Shown one piece after another: positions 4,869 through 11,746 of a DNA stretch of 29,978 nucleotides. Position numbers and translations under genes: made by a program. The notes under the pieces are model-generated. The model had not been told where the DNA came from. It searched no databases and worked only from the letters and a program-made list of their open reading frames with translations. Each line of letters begins with the position of its first letter. Positions within the stretch are counted from its first letter, which is position 1. Source of the DNA: a virus; the IMG/VR virus record IMGVR_UViG_3300030101_004023, positions 1 to 29,978 of that record. One strand, written 5' to 3'.

Positions 4869-5294
4869 TCAAAGTGGTTTCAGCCTATCAATTTTATAAT
4901 GACAAACAATCTCAACGTCATCCGCATCCCGTCTGGTGTTTCCTATTCTTCCACCAACTTCAAAAGAATCAGGTGACTCATCGAAGTCTATATATTTTAT
5001 TAAGTCATCAAACTTCACAATAAAAAAACTAGGGACAAGCAACTCTCTTGATAATGATCTCGCTGTCAATCTTTTCATAGTCGAAACAATAATAGTTTCA
5101 TATTTATCACTACTAAAATTTCTAACTCTTATCTCACTCAATGCTTTTAATTTATTATCCCTAATCAAAGCAAAATCTAATCTATACTGAATCGGTAATT
5201 TGATATACTTACAATGCCATTTGTCGGCTACTGTTTCTATGATAAGATTTTCTCTTTGTAAATCTTCTTTTGTCTCGTACATTTGTCTTGACAT
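4869..5294 (-). CDS. Putative PD-(D/E)XK nuclease-like protein (141 aa)
   Basis: A 141-residue protein. Start ATG 5294 (MSRQMYETKEDLQ) is chosen because GGAG lies eight bases before it; a TTG at 5333 has no usable site. The core reads YRLDFALIRDNKLKALSEIR: an Asp (residue 40) at the end of one strand, then Glu-x-Arg (54-56) on the next, spaced as in PD-(D/E)XK nucleases. The usual lysine is replaced by arginine, followed by RNF. An N-terminal Glu (15) fits motif I. It is the last gene of the replication block and overlaps the previous gene by 86 bases. Because of the Lys-to-Arg change it may be inactive, or not a nuclease. Confidence 0.5.
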   Translation of the reverse strand: MSRQMYETKEDLQRENLIIETVADKWHCKYIKLPIQYRLDFALIRDNKLKALSEIRVRNFSSDKYETIIVSTMKRLTARSLSRELLVPSFFIVKFDDLIKYIDFDESPDSFEVGGRIGNTRRDADDVEIVCHYKIDRLKPL

Positions 5295-5565
5295 TTCTGG
5301 CACTCCAAAGTCGAAGAATCGTGTACTTAACAAACCCCTTTAAATGAGGAACTTCATCATCTTCTGGTAGCAAATCGAGCGCACGTTTTCTCTCTTCTCT
5401 TGAGTTCAAATCCATGATTTTGTTTACTAAAAAATACTGAAGCATACCCTTTGCTAGAGGGTGAAATTGTTTATCTAAATGCTTATCTAAATACCCCTCG
5501 ATCTCAGGGTAAAATATACGGTCAGCTGCTTGTTCAACAATATTTCTCAATTTAGCTGGCTTCAC
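5209..5565 (-). CDS. Hypothetical protein (118 aa)
   Basis: A 118-residue basic protein (MKPAKLRNIVEQAADRIFYP; DKQFHPLAKGMLQYFLVNKI). The first 80 residues look like a folded helical domain. The last 30 (rich in Arg, Lys, Ser, Asn) overlap the start of the next gene in another frame and look like a secondary, unconstrained tail. The start overlaps the end of the resolvase-like gene by 14 bases. No family recognised. The sandwich position between two nuclease-like genes suggests DNA metabolism, which is inference only. Confidence 0.55.
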   Translation of the reverse strand: MKPAKLRNIVEQAADRIFYPEIEGYLDKHLDKQFHPLAKGMLQYFLVNKIMDLNSREERKRALDLLPEDDEVPHLKGFVKYTILRLWSARNVKTNVRDKRRFTKRKSYHRNSSRQMAL

Positions 5566-5935
5566 TGATAACTTCTCGCATTATCAGCATGGCTTCTCTA
5601 GTGCATACTGTAAATGTTTCGTTATCTCTCCTGATAAAATCCCCTACTACATATAAAGGGAAAACAAACTTAGTTGGTTGACGATCAAATCTATATACAA
5701 GGAGGGGAATATATTTATTTCCCGCAGATTTTAAAACTTGATTCCACCAGTCTTCTTTGTGCCAATGACCTGAAGCATATCGTTTACACTCAACACAAAA
5801 TGGATGAAGTATAATATCGCCATGATCCTTTTCGGCATATTGATCAAGGTTTCTTTTGCAATAACCTAGTTCATCTTTGAATAGATTTACTATCTCTCTC
5901 TCAAACGAATGACCTTTTGTTCTACTATTTGTCAT
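5552..5935 (-). CDS. Holliday-junction-resolvase-like PD-(D/E)XK nuclease (127 aa)
   Basis: A 127-residue protein with the Hjc-type layout: an N-terminal RTKGHSFEREIVNLF helix carrying Glu 12, then KDHGDIILHP with Asp 40, then FCVECKRYASG with Glu 49 and Lys 51. These are the metal- and phosphate-contacting positions of the PD-(D/E)XK fold used by Hjc/Hjr and by T7 endonuclease I-like enzymes. The expected role is cutting branched DNA made during replication and recombination, before packaging. Length fits small resolvases (about 120-150 residues). ATG 5935 overlaps the DUF3310 gene by 11 bases. It could instead be a related branched-DNA or restriction-type nuclease. Confidence 0.7.
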   Translation of the reverse strand: MTNSRTKGHSFEREIVNLFKDELGYCKRNLDQYAEKDHGDIILHPFCVECKRYASGHWHKEDWWNQVLKSAGNKYIPLLVYRFDRQPTKFVFPLYVVGDFIRRDNETFTVCTREAMLIMREVISEAS

Positions 5936-6254
5936 TTGAATGCTCCTCGATCAAGCGATGCAAGTACCACTTTGCTTTGCGTAAATCTTCAACTGGATTG
6001 CCTTTGTATGGGTGTCGATGAATATATTTTATGATTGACCCAAACAAGTAATTCTTAAAGTCTTTACCTAGCCTATCTTTAATGTAATCAATGCACTCAA
6101 TGTCACCCTGATTGTAATGTCTGGGTCGAGCTACTAAGTCATAAACAATGTCATTGTCCAATTCGCTGTCTTGTCCAGTCGAGAAGACTTGACTCTGTTC
6201 CGTATCTTTTTTCGAACTCTCTTTTGAATGGGTGTCTGCTGACGTATCTATCAT
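5925..6254 (-). CDS. DUF3310 family protein (109 aa)
   Basis: The C-terminal 65 residues match the phage DUF3310 pattern: RPRHYNQGDIECIDYI, then LGKDFKNYLFGSIIKYIHRH, then EDLRKAKWYLHRLIEE. The family is common in phage nucleotide or replication clusters; its biochemical role is not established. The first 40 residues (rich in Ser, Asp, Lys, Gln) overlap the end of the Ref-like nuclease gene by 104 bases and look disordered. The start is still credible because GAGGGAG stands eight bases before ATG 6254. A shorter start nearer the core cannot be excluded. Confidence 0.82.
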   Translation of the reverse strand: MIDTSADTHSKESSKKDTEQSQVFSTGQDSELDNDIVYDLVARPRHYNQGDIECIDYIKDRLGKDFKNYLFGSIIKYIHRHPYKGNPVEDLRKAKWYLHRLIEEHSNDK

Positions 6255-6450
6255 TGTTAACTCCCTCTCTGTGATGTCTGTAACATAATCCTATTGTTTT
6301 AAGATGAGCCTCTGGCTTAGTCTTACCGTCTAAATGATGAATCTCTGTTGGCGTAAAGACATCGTACTCACGCCAACAAACACAGCATCCTAGTTCTGTT
6401 AACTTAGCCATCCATGCAGTCTCAACTTTAGTCGGACTGCGTGATTTCAC
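6151..6450 (-). CDS. Ref-like (RecA-dependent) HNH nuclease (99 aa)
   Basis: A 99-residue protein whose pattern matches the nuclease half of phage P1 Ref: GCCVC (residues 21-25), EIHHLDG with His 38-39, then TIGLCYRHHREG with Cys 56 and His 59-60, then SRHPFKREFEKRYGTESSLL. The cysteines and histidines bind metal and form the HNH active site. P1 Ref makes targeted double-strand breaks when RecA filaments are present; this shorter version lacks the long N-terminal part. It probably starts at GTG 6450, coupled to the previous stop in a GTGA overlap. Its C-terminal coding region is also the start of the DUF3310 gene in another frame. Confidence 0.75.
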   Translation of the reverse strand: MKSRSPTKVETAWMAKLTELGCCVCWREYDVFTPTEIHHLDGKTKPEAHLKTIGLCYRHHREGVNNDRYVSRHPFKREFEKRYGTESSLLDWTRQRIGQ

Positions 6451-6788
6451 CCTCCGTAAACTCTCCTTTCAAATCTTAAATCTGCTTGCTTGCTCTGCCA
6501 TATTTTGAACTCAGCCTCAACTGCCATAACCTCGCACCGAGCGGCTTCAAGATTACCTTTTGCAATACCTAAATCTATCCTTGCTTGATAGACTGATTCT
6601 TGTTCATCAGCCCATCGATCTTGAGCAGCATTTGACTTGAGATTTCTTTGTTCACCCGCAATAACTTTTTGCACAGCAATCTCTCTTTTTAAGTTGGCTT
6701 CAGCAGTGTGTATCTGTACCTGTGCTTGCTGAACCATCTTTCCCGCTTTTCTTAAATTGTTAGCTAACTCTTCTTCTTTATCGTGCAT
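6447..6788 (-). CDS. Coiled-coil protein of unknown function (113 aa)
   Basis: A 113-residue, almost entirely helical protein with heptad-like spacing (KEEELANNLRKAGKMVQQAQ; ARIDLGIAKGNLEAARCEVM). It ends in a conserved-looking FERRVYGG. ATG 6788 overlaps the end of the primase-helicase gene by 11 bases; an in-frame TTG at 6800 is less likely. No catalytic motif is present. Its position between primase-helicase and Ref-like nuclease suggests a DNA-replication or recombination accessory role, but no family is known to me. Confidence 0.6.
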   Translation of the reverse strand: MHDKEEELANNLRKAGKMVQQAQVQIHTAEANLKREIAVQKVIAGEQRNLKSNAAQDRWADEQESVYQARIDLGIAKGNLEAARCEVMAVEAEFKIWQSKQADLRFERRVYGG

Positions 6789-8601
6789 GGTTAATATCAA
6801 AATCTATGTATTTCCTAACAGGCTCACCACGAGATTGAACGTACTGAAAGCAGTCAGGCTTAAATTCAAAACCAACTGATCCCTCAAACTGACCAGACCT
6901 ATTTTTCATTACCCCTATATAGATATCCCATTGATTCAATACATCAGGATCAGGTTCCTCTCCCAACATACTCTGATACTGGATATGCTCTAGTTTCTTT
7001 TTGTTTTTCCAAACTGAAATACAACTATCTGCAAGATCAGTAATCGATCCACTGCCCTTAACATCATATTTTCCAGTTCTTGAGTTTTCTGTTTCACCTT
7101 TTCGAACATGCGTAACAAGAAAAACTGTGACAGGAAAATTTAATTTAAACTGAACAAGAGACTCAATGAACTCTTGCTGTGCTCCGTAATCATCTTGTCT
7201 AACAATGTTTGTCAACGAATCAACAACAAAGACGTTTATACCGTATCGTCTATAGGCATATTCGAAACACGCTAACAAGTCTTTTGGTTTCGGAGTCAAT
7301 GTATCCACATACAACCAAAAGTTAGGTAACAACCACTCAAGCAATGCATCCCTGTATTCTGTTGTTGGATTGAATACTCCAGCTGCTTGCTTCATCATCC
7401 GTCCCGCTGTCTGACTCGGAATCATTTCAAACGATCCAACTAAAACTTTCTGTCCTTGATGTATCGCATTCAAACAAACTTGAGATAACCACATAGACTT
7501 ACCATGACCATTAGCCCCACTTACCGTAACGAGTTCATGGGTTCTCAGAGTAATATCTTCTTCATCTAATTTAGTCCAACCAAAACCGAATCCATTTTTA
7601 TCCTTTTCATCAAATGCAAAGTATTGATCAATCTCTTCTTTAAATTCACTGATGTTTCTGAGGGTTGGCGGGTCTTTGTAGATAGCCGATTCGATTGCTT
7701 GATCTAAAATTAATTTGCTCTTCTCGTAACCATATTTTTTAACGAGGTCGTTGATATCTTTACAAGGGATTTCAACGCGGAAACATTTCTCTCCAAGTCG
7801 TTTACTTACCTTTCTCCACATATCATCTCCCGCCTCATCCATATCAGAACAAATTAGAATGCGGTCAAATCTTTCTAGGTTAGGCATTTCATGTTCAATC
7901 CAATTAAGATTTTGCGCTCCCATAGGAACACTCAATGCGTTAAAACTTAACTCATTCGCCATAACCTGATCGAACTCACCCTCAACAATAATTAAATCTC
8001 TTGCCCTGTCATCAATAGTTTTCCATCCGAATAAAATAGGCTTCAATGCTTTTTGAGTGAAGGGTGATGCCTCGCCTGTGATTGGCTTTATTTTGATAAA
8101 GGTTAGCTGATTGTCAGCTGAGTAATATGGAAAGACGACTGCCCTATCCAACGCATCTAGTTTTGTTTCATAGATACCAGAGTTATTTAAAACATCATCT
8201 GTATTCTTGAATGCTCTACCCTTTAGATATTCATGTATCATTTCTGTATCTTTAGGTGGCAGTGTTGGGGTGTTATATTTTTTTCCCCCGATATTTTTGA
8301 TTTTTTTCTGAACCTTTTCTGTAAGACCGAATCGCTTTTTTACCCAATTCATTGCCTCAACAATAGACAAAGATTCTTTTGAGCATATCAAATCAAGAAC
8401 ATCACCAGTTTCACCAGTAGCAAAATCAACCCATTGACCCACTTGATCACCACTTAAAAATACTGACATACTTCTGCCTTTCTCGCCTTGAACCGATCCG
8501 ATTTTAAAATTACCACCTTCTATCCTTCCTTCAGGATAAAACTCCCGAAGTAATGTTGATACATGAGGAGCAAGCCTCATTTTAAGTTCCTTAACATCCA
8601 T
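6778..8601 (-). CDS. Bifunctional TOPRIM primase / DnaB-type helicase (T7 gp4-like)
   Basis: A 607-residue replication enzyme. The TOPRIM primase core has EGEFD (207-211) and DMDEAG (253-258), which bind the catalytic metals. The RecA-like helicase half has Walker A SGANGHGKS (361-369), Walker B VFVVDS (457-462), the sensor VTHVRK (496-501) and a KGSGSITDLADS segment typical of the DnaB/gp4 family. It should unwind the fork as a ring and lay primers. Unlike T7 gp4, the N-terminal region has no cysteine zinc finger: residues 30-75 keep a CHC2-like outline (GRSMSVFLSGDQVGQWVDF) but only one Cys. ATG 8601 lies inside a palindrome carrying an ACANGGANGU motif. It overlaps the stop of the initiator-like gene upstream. 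Confidence 0.92.
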   Translation of the reverse strand: MDVKELKMRLAPHVSTLLREFYPEGRIEGGNFKIGSVQGEKGRSMSVFLSGDQVGQWVDFATGETGDVLDLICSKESLSIVEAMNWVKKRFGLTEKVQKKIKNIGGKKYNTPTLPPKDTEMIHEYLKGRAFKNTDDVLNNSGIYETKLDALDRAVVFPYYSADNQLTFIKIKPITGEASPFTQKALKPILFGWKTIDDRARDLIIVEGEFDQVMANELSFNALSVPMGAQNLNWIEHEMPNLERFDRILICSDMDEAGDDMWRKVSKRLGEKCFRVEIPCKDINDLVKKYGYEKSKLILDQAIESAIYKDPPTLRNISEFKEEIDQYFAFDEKDKNGFGFGWTKLDEEDITLRTHELVTVSGANGHGKSMWLSQVCLNAIHQGQKVLVGSFEMIPSQTAGRMMKQAAGVFNPTTEYRDALLEWLLPNFWLYVDTLTPKPKDLLACFEYAYRRYGINVFVVDSLTNIVRQDDYGAQQEFIESLVQFKLNFPVTVFLVTHVRKGETENSRTGKYDVKGSGSITDLADSCISVWKNKKKLEHIQYQSMLGEEPDPDVLNQWDIYIGVMKNRSGQFEGSVGFEFKPDCFQYVQSRGEPVRKYIDFDINHAR

Positions 8602-8605
8602 GTTA
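8592..8605 (-). promoter_or_regulatory. ACATGGATGT hairpin at the primase-helicase start
   Basis: On the minus strand the sequence TAACATGGATGTTA is a hairpin of 5 pairs with loop TGGA. It contains the ATG start of the primase-helicase gene and the stop of the gene before it. It matches the CsrA-type consensus ACANGGANGU exactly. The codons ATG GAT GTT are part of it, so some of the match could be coding constraint. Confidence 0.45.
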
Positions 8606-9349
8606 TTTCACCAAATGTAGTGTGTTTTTTTTAAATTGATTGCATATCTGATAAATATTTCCATCGTTATCAACTGGTAAGCCCTTCCACCCATGATCAA
8701 TAGTTAACAAAATGCAATCCTTGAGATTGTGAGTTTTGTTTATTTGCTTCATTAAATTAACTGTGCGAGTAACAACAGACTTAGCGGGAATTCTGTTTAT
8801 ATTTTTATAGTTCCACCAAAGCACCCATGCATCAGACGATATCGAAGAAGGTGGATTTTCAAGAAAATTTTTAAAAATAGAGGGTTCAGGCTTTTCTTTA
8901 TTAATAGTATTTCTTTTATCAATAGTATTCTTAGTGCCCTCTTTTGCCAGATCTGGCTTTTCCTTGATCTGGCTTTTCCTTGATTTAGGCATACCGCCCA
9001 CAGGTTTTACTTCTTCTTTATCAAAATTATTTCTTTCATCTGTGATTATCCAATCCCAACTTTTTACCTTTCCACCATTTCGATTGACAGACCGTTGAGC
9101 GTATCCTGATTGTTCTAATTCACGAGTAATTTTGGTAACTTTTTCTTGGGTGATTTTAAAAAATTTAGAAAGCTGAATATTGGTAATATTCCATTCACTT
9201 TTATGTGATAAAAGATATACTAGCACCCCCAAAGATTCTGGCGAAAGACCGTCCTCCCTTGGCTGACTTGGAGGAGTTGATCCACCACGTAAAAGACGGT
9301 TTGGAATAACCGTATAATTATTTTCTTTGGAAGCTGGGCGGTATATCAA
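8603..9349 (-). CDS. Replication-initiator-like winged-helix protein (248 aa)
   Basis: A 248-residue protein. Residues 10-85 read like the winged helix-turn-helix of phage replication (O/DnaD-type) proteins: NYTVIPNRLLRGG, then LSPESLGVLVYLLSHKSEWN, then QLSKFFKITQEKVTKITREL and GYAQRS. A long charged linker (about 110-160) follows, then a C-terminal domain ending ILLTIDHGWKGLPVDNDG that resembles DnaD/DnaT-like helicase-loader ends. It probably opens the origin and recruits the primase-helicase encoded next. The start is TTG 9349, with GGAG seven bases upstream, inside a small hairpin (9351-9365). The linker contains a 16-base tandem duplication. Confidence 0.75.
   Translation of the reverse strand: MIYRPASKENNYTVIPNRLLRGGSTPPSQPREDGLSPESLGVLVYLLSHKSEWNITNIQLSKFFKITQEKVTKITRELEQSGYAQRSVNRNGGKVKSWDWIITDERNNFDKEEVKPVGGMPKSRKSQIKEKPDLAKEGTKNTIDKRNTINKEKPEPSIFKNFLENPPSSISSDAWVLWWNYKNINRIPAKSVVTRTVNLMKQINKTHNLKDCILLTIDHGWKGLPVDNDGNIYQICNQFKKNTLHLVK
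8951..8982. repeat. 16-base perfect tandem duplication inside the initiator-like gene
   Basis: ATCTGGCTTTTCCTTG occurs twice in a row. It lies in the charged linker of the initiator-like protein, and because 16 is not a multiple of three the two copies are read in different frames (KSRKSQ and KEKPDL on the coding strand). Loss or gain of one unit would shift the frame. Confidence 0.85.
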
Positions 9350-9529
9350 GATTCACTCCATGAATATCTATGAAGTAAATTATGATCTACACAGAAACAT
9401 TTTGCAAATATGGAAAAATATAGCGAGTAAAATAATATGTGAAAAATTTCTTGATTTTGTATTTTTAAGATGATAAACAAACCTTAAAAGACAATAACTA
9501 ACGGGAAAAACTGAGGATAAAAATAGAAC
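9350..9529. promoter_or_regulatory. Divergent control region between replication block and CI-like gene
   Basis: This 180-base gene-free stretch separates leftward replication genes from the rightward CI-like repressor, so it should hold promoters in both directions and repressor operators. It is very AT-rich (for example TTGATT 9451-9456 and many A/T runs). I could not find a promoter with both boxes at standard spacing or a convincing symmetric operator, so no exact sites are called. Confidence 0.5.
9351..9365 (-). promoter_or_regulatory. GGA-loop hairpin over the initiator gene's ribosome-binding site
   Basis: On the minus strand ATTCA and TGAAT pair (5 bp) around TGGAG, which is the Shine-Dalgarno sequence for TTG 9349. 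It contains CATGGAG, related to the CATGGA elements at the starts of the annealing-protein, CsrA-like and integrase genes. Confidence 0.4.
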
Positions 9530-9940
9530 ATGGAAAAGTTATCGAAAGAGGAAAGGGCAAAAATCCTCGATAAGATTTTGACAAACAATGGCGTTCCCCA
9601 ATATGGAAGAGCCACTAAAATAAGAAAAGATATGAATGCATCCCCCGCCACAGTGCAAGGATGGCTTCAAGGATCATTGCCGCAAGATATGCCGACAGCC
9701 CTTAAATTCTGCAAAGTTTACTCTATGTGTCCCTATTTATGGGTTTATGGTGTTCCAAATCCTGAGATAGAAAAGGTAGGCAAACAATCTTTTATTGGCT
9801 TATATATAAGGAAATGGGAAAAAGAGCATAATTTTGAATTAAGTGATACTCAGTACAAGGAAGTATATTCAATGCTAAGTGTTGATTGGGATGCTGCAAA
9901 AGATTTCCTACACGCAATGGTTTCTTTTTTGAAAAAGTAA
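9530..9940 (+). CDS. CI-like repressor, short form (136 aa)
   Basis: A 136-residue protein. The first 75 residues fit the phage CI repressor N-terminal domain: ILDKILTNNGVPQYGRATKI, then a helix-turn-helix with SPATVQGWLQGSLPQDMP, then ALKFCKVYSMCPYLWVYG. This domain binds operators as a dimer. The C-terminal 60 residues are helical and lack the S24 self-cleavage domain of lambda CI, so induction by RecA-driven cleavage is not expected. ATG 9530 is preceded by GAGGA at a rather long distance. It faces away from the replication block, as expected for a lysogeny regulator or a Cro-like counterpart. Confidence 0.7.
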   Translation: MEKLSKEERAKILDKILTNNGVPQYGRATKIRKDMNASPATVQGWLQGSLPQDMPTALKFCKVYSMCPYLWVYGVPNPEIEKVGKQSFIGLYIRKWEKEHNFELSDTQYKEVYSMLSVDWDAAKDFLHAMVSFLKK

Positions 9941-9960
9941 ATTTGAAGATTTCCTTATAT

Positions 9961-10005
9961 GTTACTCTATAGATAATAAGTTACTGTATATATTGATTTT
10001 ATAAT
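9961..10005 (+). promoter_or_regulatory. Candidate promoter and operator for the recombination operon
   Basis: A perfect TATAAT (10000-10005) lies 45 bases before the annealing-protein start. Upstream is a direct repeat, GTTACTCTATAG 9961-9972 and GTTACTGTATAT 9980-9991, spaced 19 bases, about two helical turns. No -35 box stands at 16-18 bases. The repeats may be operator half-sites for the CI-like or another regulator. Confidence 0.35.
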
Positions 10006-10034
10006 TTAAACTGTTAAACTGCTTCTATGTGTTT

Positions 10035-10044
10035 ACATGGAGGT
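10035..10044 (+). promoter_or_regulatory. ACATGGAGGT site overlapping the annealing-protein ribosome-binding site
   Basis: ACATGGAGGT matches the CsrA-type consensus ACANGGANGU exactly and contains the GGAGG that serves ATG 10050. Only a weak stem can form here, unlike the related sites at 12164 and 12940. Confidence 0.45.
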
Positions 10045-10049
10045 TGTTT

Positions 10050-10706
10050 ATGTCTGCCGAAAAATCTACGTTTCAAGCAATCTATGAAACAGATGTCTCT
10101 CAATTCTTAAAAGAGACAGATAAACCCACAAAAGACGGTAAAACAATATTGACGTTACCTTGGTCAACGGCTCATCGTTTGATGCAAGATATTGATCCTA
10201 ATTACTCTTGGGAGTTTGAGAGGGATGTAGATGGTTGTGAGTGTCATTATTACCGAAACGGTACAGCCGAAGTAAGAATCAGAATGACCGTATGCGGTAA
10301 GACAGTGCATCGCTCCTACCCTATTCATAGTAATTGGGAATCAATTAAGAATCCTTCCTCAACTGAAATACACACTGCAAAGCAAAGATGTCGTGTTGCG
10401 ACAATGGCTGAGTTCGGTCTGAATTTAAGAAACTATGAGGAGATTGATGTCATCGACGATGAAGAAACAACTTCAAATAACGAGCCTGTTCCACAAAAAG
10501 AAGAGATGACTGTCGAAGAGCAGATCGATGAAATCTGGTATGAAAGCGGTATAAATGATGCAGAAAATTATGACGCATCAAAAAGAATATATGACAGATT
10601 TAAAAGAGCGCTAAGGAATCGTGGGTTTAAAGATTATCAAGAAGATAGATTCATTAAGTTTATTGCAAACAAAGGATTTACTTCTCCTGAAGCAAAGGTT
10701 GCCTAA
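10050..10706 (+). CDS. Sak/Rad52-type single-strand annealing protein (218 aa)
   Basis: A 218-residue protein whose N-terminal 130 residues match the phage Sak (former DUF1071) pattern: FQAIYETDVSQFLK, then ILTLPWSTAHRLMQDIDPNY, then VRIRMTVCGKTVHRSYPIHS and TAKQRCRVATMAEFGLNLRN. These proteins form rings that anneal complementary single strands and stand in for lambda Bet. A charged linker follows (about 140-165), then a helical C-terminal domain. Start ATG 10050 is chosen because GGAGG lies seven bases upstream; the longer frame from 10029 lacks a site. It overlaps the YqaJ exonuclease gene by one base (TAATG), and the two form the usual annealase-exonuclease pair. Confidence 0.8.
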   Translation: MSAEKSTFQAIYETDVSQFLKETDKPTKDGKTILTLPWSTAHRLMQDIDPNYSWEFERDVDGCECHYYRNGTAEVRIRMTVCGKTVHRSYPIHSNWESIKNPSSTEIHTAKQRCRVATMAEFGLNLRNYEEIDVIDDEETTSNNEPVPQKEEMTVEEQIDEIWYESGINDAENYDASKRIYDRFKRALRNRGFKDYQEDRFIKFIANKGFTSPEAKVA

Positions 10707-11746
10707 TGTCAGAGTCACAACCATTTGCGGGACTAGAGCAAGGATCTGTTGAGTGGCGTAAAGCTAGAGCATCTAAGATCACAGCAACCGAAACATCAGT
10801 TATTGAAAGAAAAAATCAATTTGAATCTTTTGATGATCTAGTCAGAAAGAAAGTAAGGGCTTTAGCAGAAGAGGATGATGAGTTCGTTACCAATGAAGCC
10901 GTAGAGCACGGCACAAGGCTTGAACCTGTAGCACGAGATTATTTTGAAAAAAGAACAGGGAAGAAAGTTTTTGAAACAGGCTTAATTGTCCATGACAAAT
11001 ATCCTTTTTTGGCGGCATCTCCAGATGGATTAGTGGGTATTGATGCGGGTATAGAAATTAAGTGCCCTTACTACGCTAAAGAACCCTACTCCGTCTTTGC
11101 AAAAGAATATTACGAGATGCAATGCAGAACGATTATGGAAGTCGCTGATTTAGATAAGATGTATTTTCTTTGTTACAAAGTCAAAAAGCCTACAGATGAT
11201 CCTCATGTCATTCTTGAGACAGTTGAAAGAACCGAGGATTGGTTACATGAAAAAGTATCTGCTCGTTTATTGCCTCATCCAAAAGAAGGTTTGATTGAAA
11301 GAATCGATTTATACAGAGCAGCTTATGATTTTATTCAAGATGAATTTAATGATGCTGAAAGAAGAGAGAAACACTTACAGCCTAAAAAAACAGCCAAAGA
11401 TTATGAATATGTTAAGGATGATGAGGCAATCATCAAGTTAACAAAAATACAGAGAAAAATAGCTGACATCAAACTTGAACATGATGATATGTTTGTTGAG
11501 CTTTCTGATTTAGAAAAACGATCTAACGAATTAAAAAATCTTATTGCTGACAAGTACGGTCAAAGTGTTGGCAATCACGAAACAGTCGTTCAAATATTGC
11601 ATAAAAAAGCACCTATCGATTTTAGAAGAGCCTTTAGTGAAATAAATGGTGAGGCTCTTTTATTAAAGCAAGAAAAGTCACTTGAGGACTTTAGAAGACC
11701 CAATGGAACTAGACAAGTTTCAATTAAATATGGAGATATTTTATGA
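10706..11746 (+). CDS. YqaJ-type (lambda Exo-like) recombination exonuclease (346 aa)
   Basis: A 346-residue protein. Key features match the YqaJ/lambda-exonuclease fold: LEQGSVEWRKARASKITATE at 10-29, VEHGTRLEPVARDYFEKRTG (67-86), ASPDGLVG with Asp 107, and GIEIKCPYY with Glu 117 and Lys 119. These form the PD-(D/E)XK metal site. The enzyme should digest one strand of duplex ends 5' to 3' to give single strands for the neighbouring annealing protein. The C-terminal 130 residues are a long coiled coil (IQRKIADIKLEHDDMFVELS) beyond the usual core. It overlaps the SSB-like gene by four bases and carries that gene's ribosome-binding hairpin in its last codons. Confidence 0.88.
   Translation: MSESQPFAGLEQGSVEWRKARASKITATETSVIERKNQFESFDDLVRKKVRALAEEDDEFVTNEAVEHGTRLEPVARDYFEKRTGKKVFETGLIVHDKYPFLAASPDGLVGIDAGIEIKCPYYAKEPYSVFAKEYYEMQCRTIMEVADLDKMYFLCYKVKKPTDDPHVILETVERTEDWLHEKVSARLLPHPKEGLIERIDLYRAAYDFIQDEFNDAERREKHLQPKKTAKDYEYVKDDEAIIKLTKIQRKIADIKLEHDDMFVELSDLEKRSNELKNLIADKYGQSVGNHETVVQILHKKAPIDFRRAFSEINGEALLLKQEKSLEDFRRPNGTRQVSIKYGDIL
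11726..11741 (+). promoter_or_regulatory. GGAG-loop hairpin over the SSB-like gene's ribosome-binding site
   Basis: AAATAT 11726-11731 and ATATTT 11736-11741 form a perfect 6-bp stem with the loop GGAG, the Shine-Dalgarno sequence for ATG 11743. The stem is all A-T, so chance is more likely than for the GC-containing ones. Confidence 0.35.

Noticed and set aside
9402-9438. TTGCAA ... TAAAAT as a promoter for the CI-like gene
   Set aside because: The spacing is about 20 bases and both boxes are imperfect; too weak to call in such AT-rich DNA.
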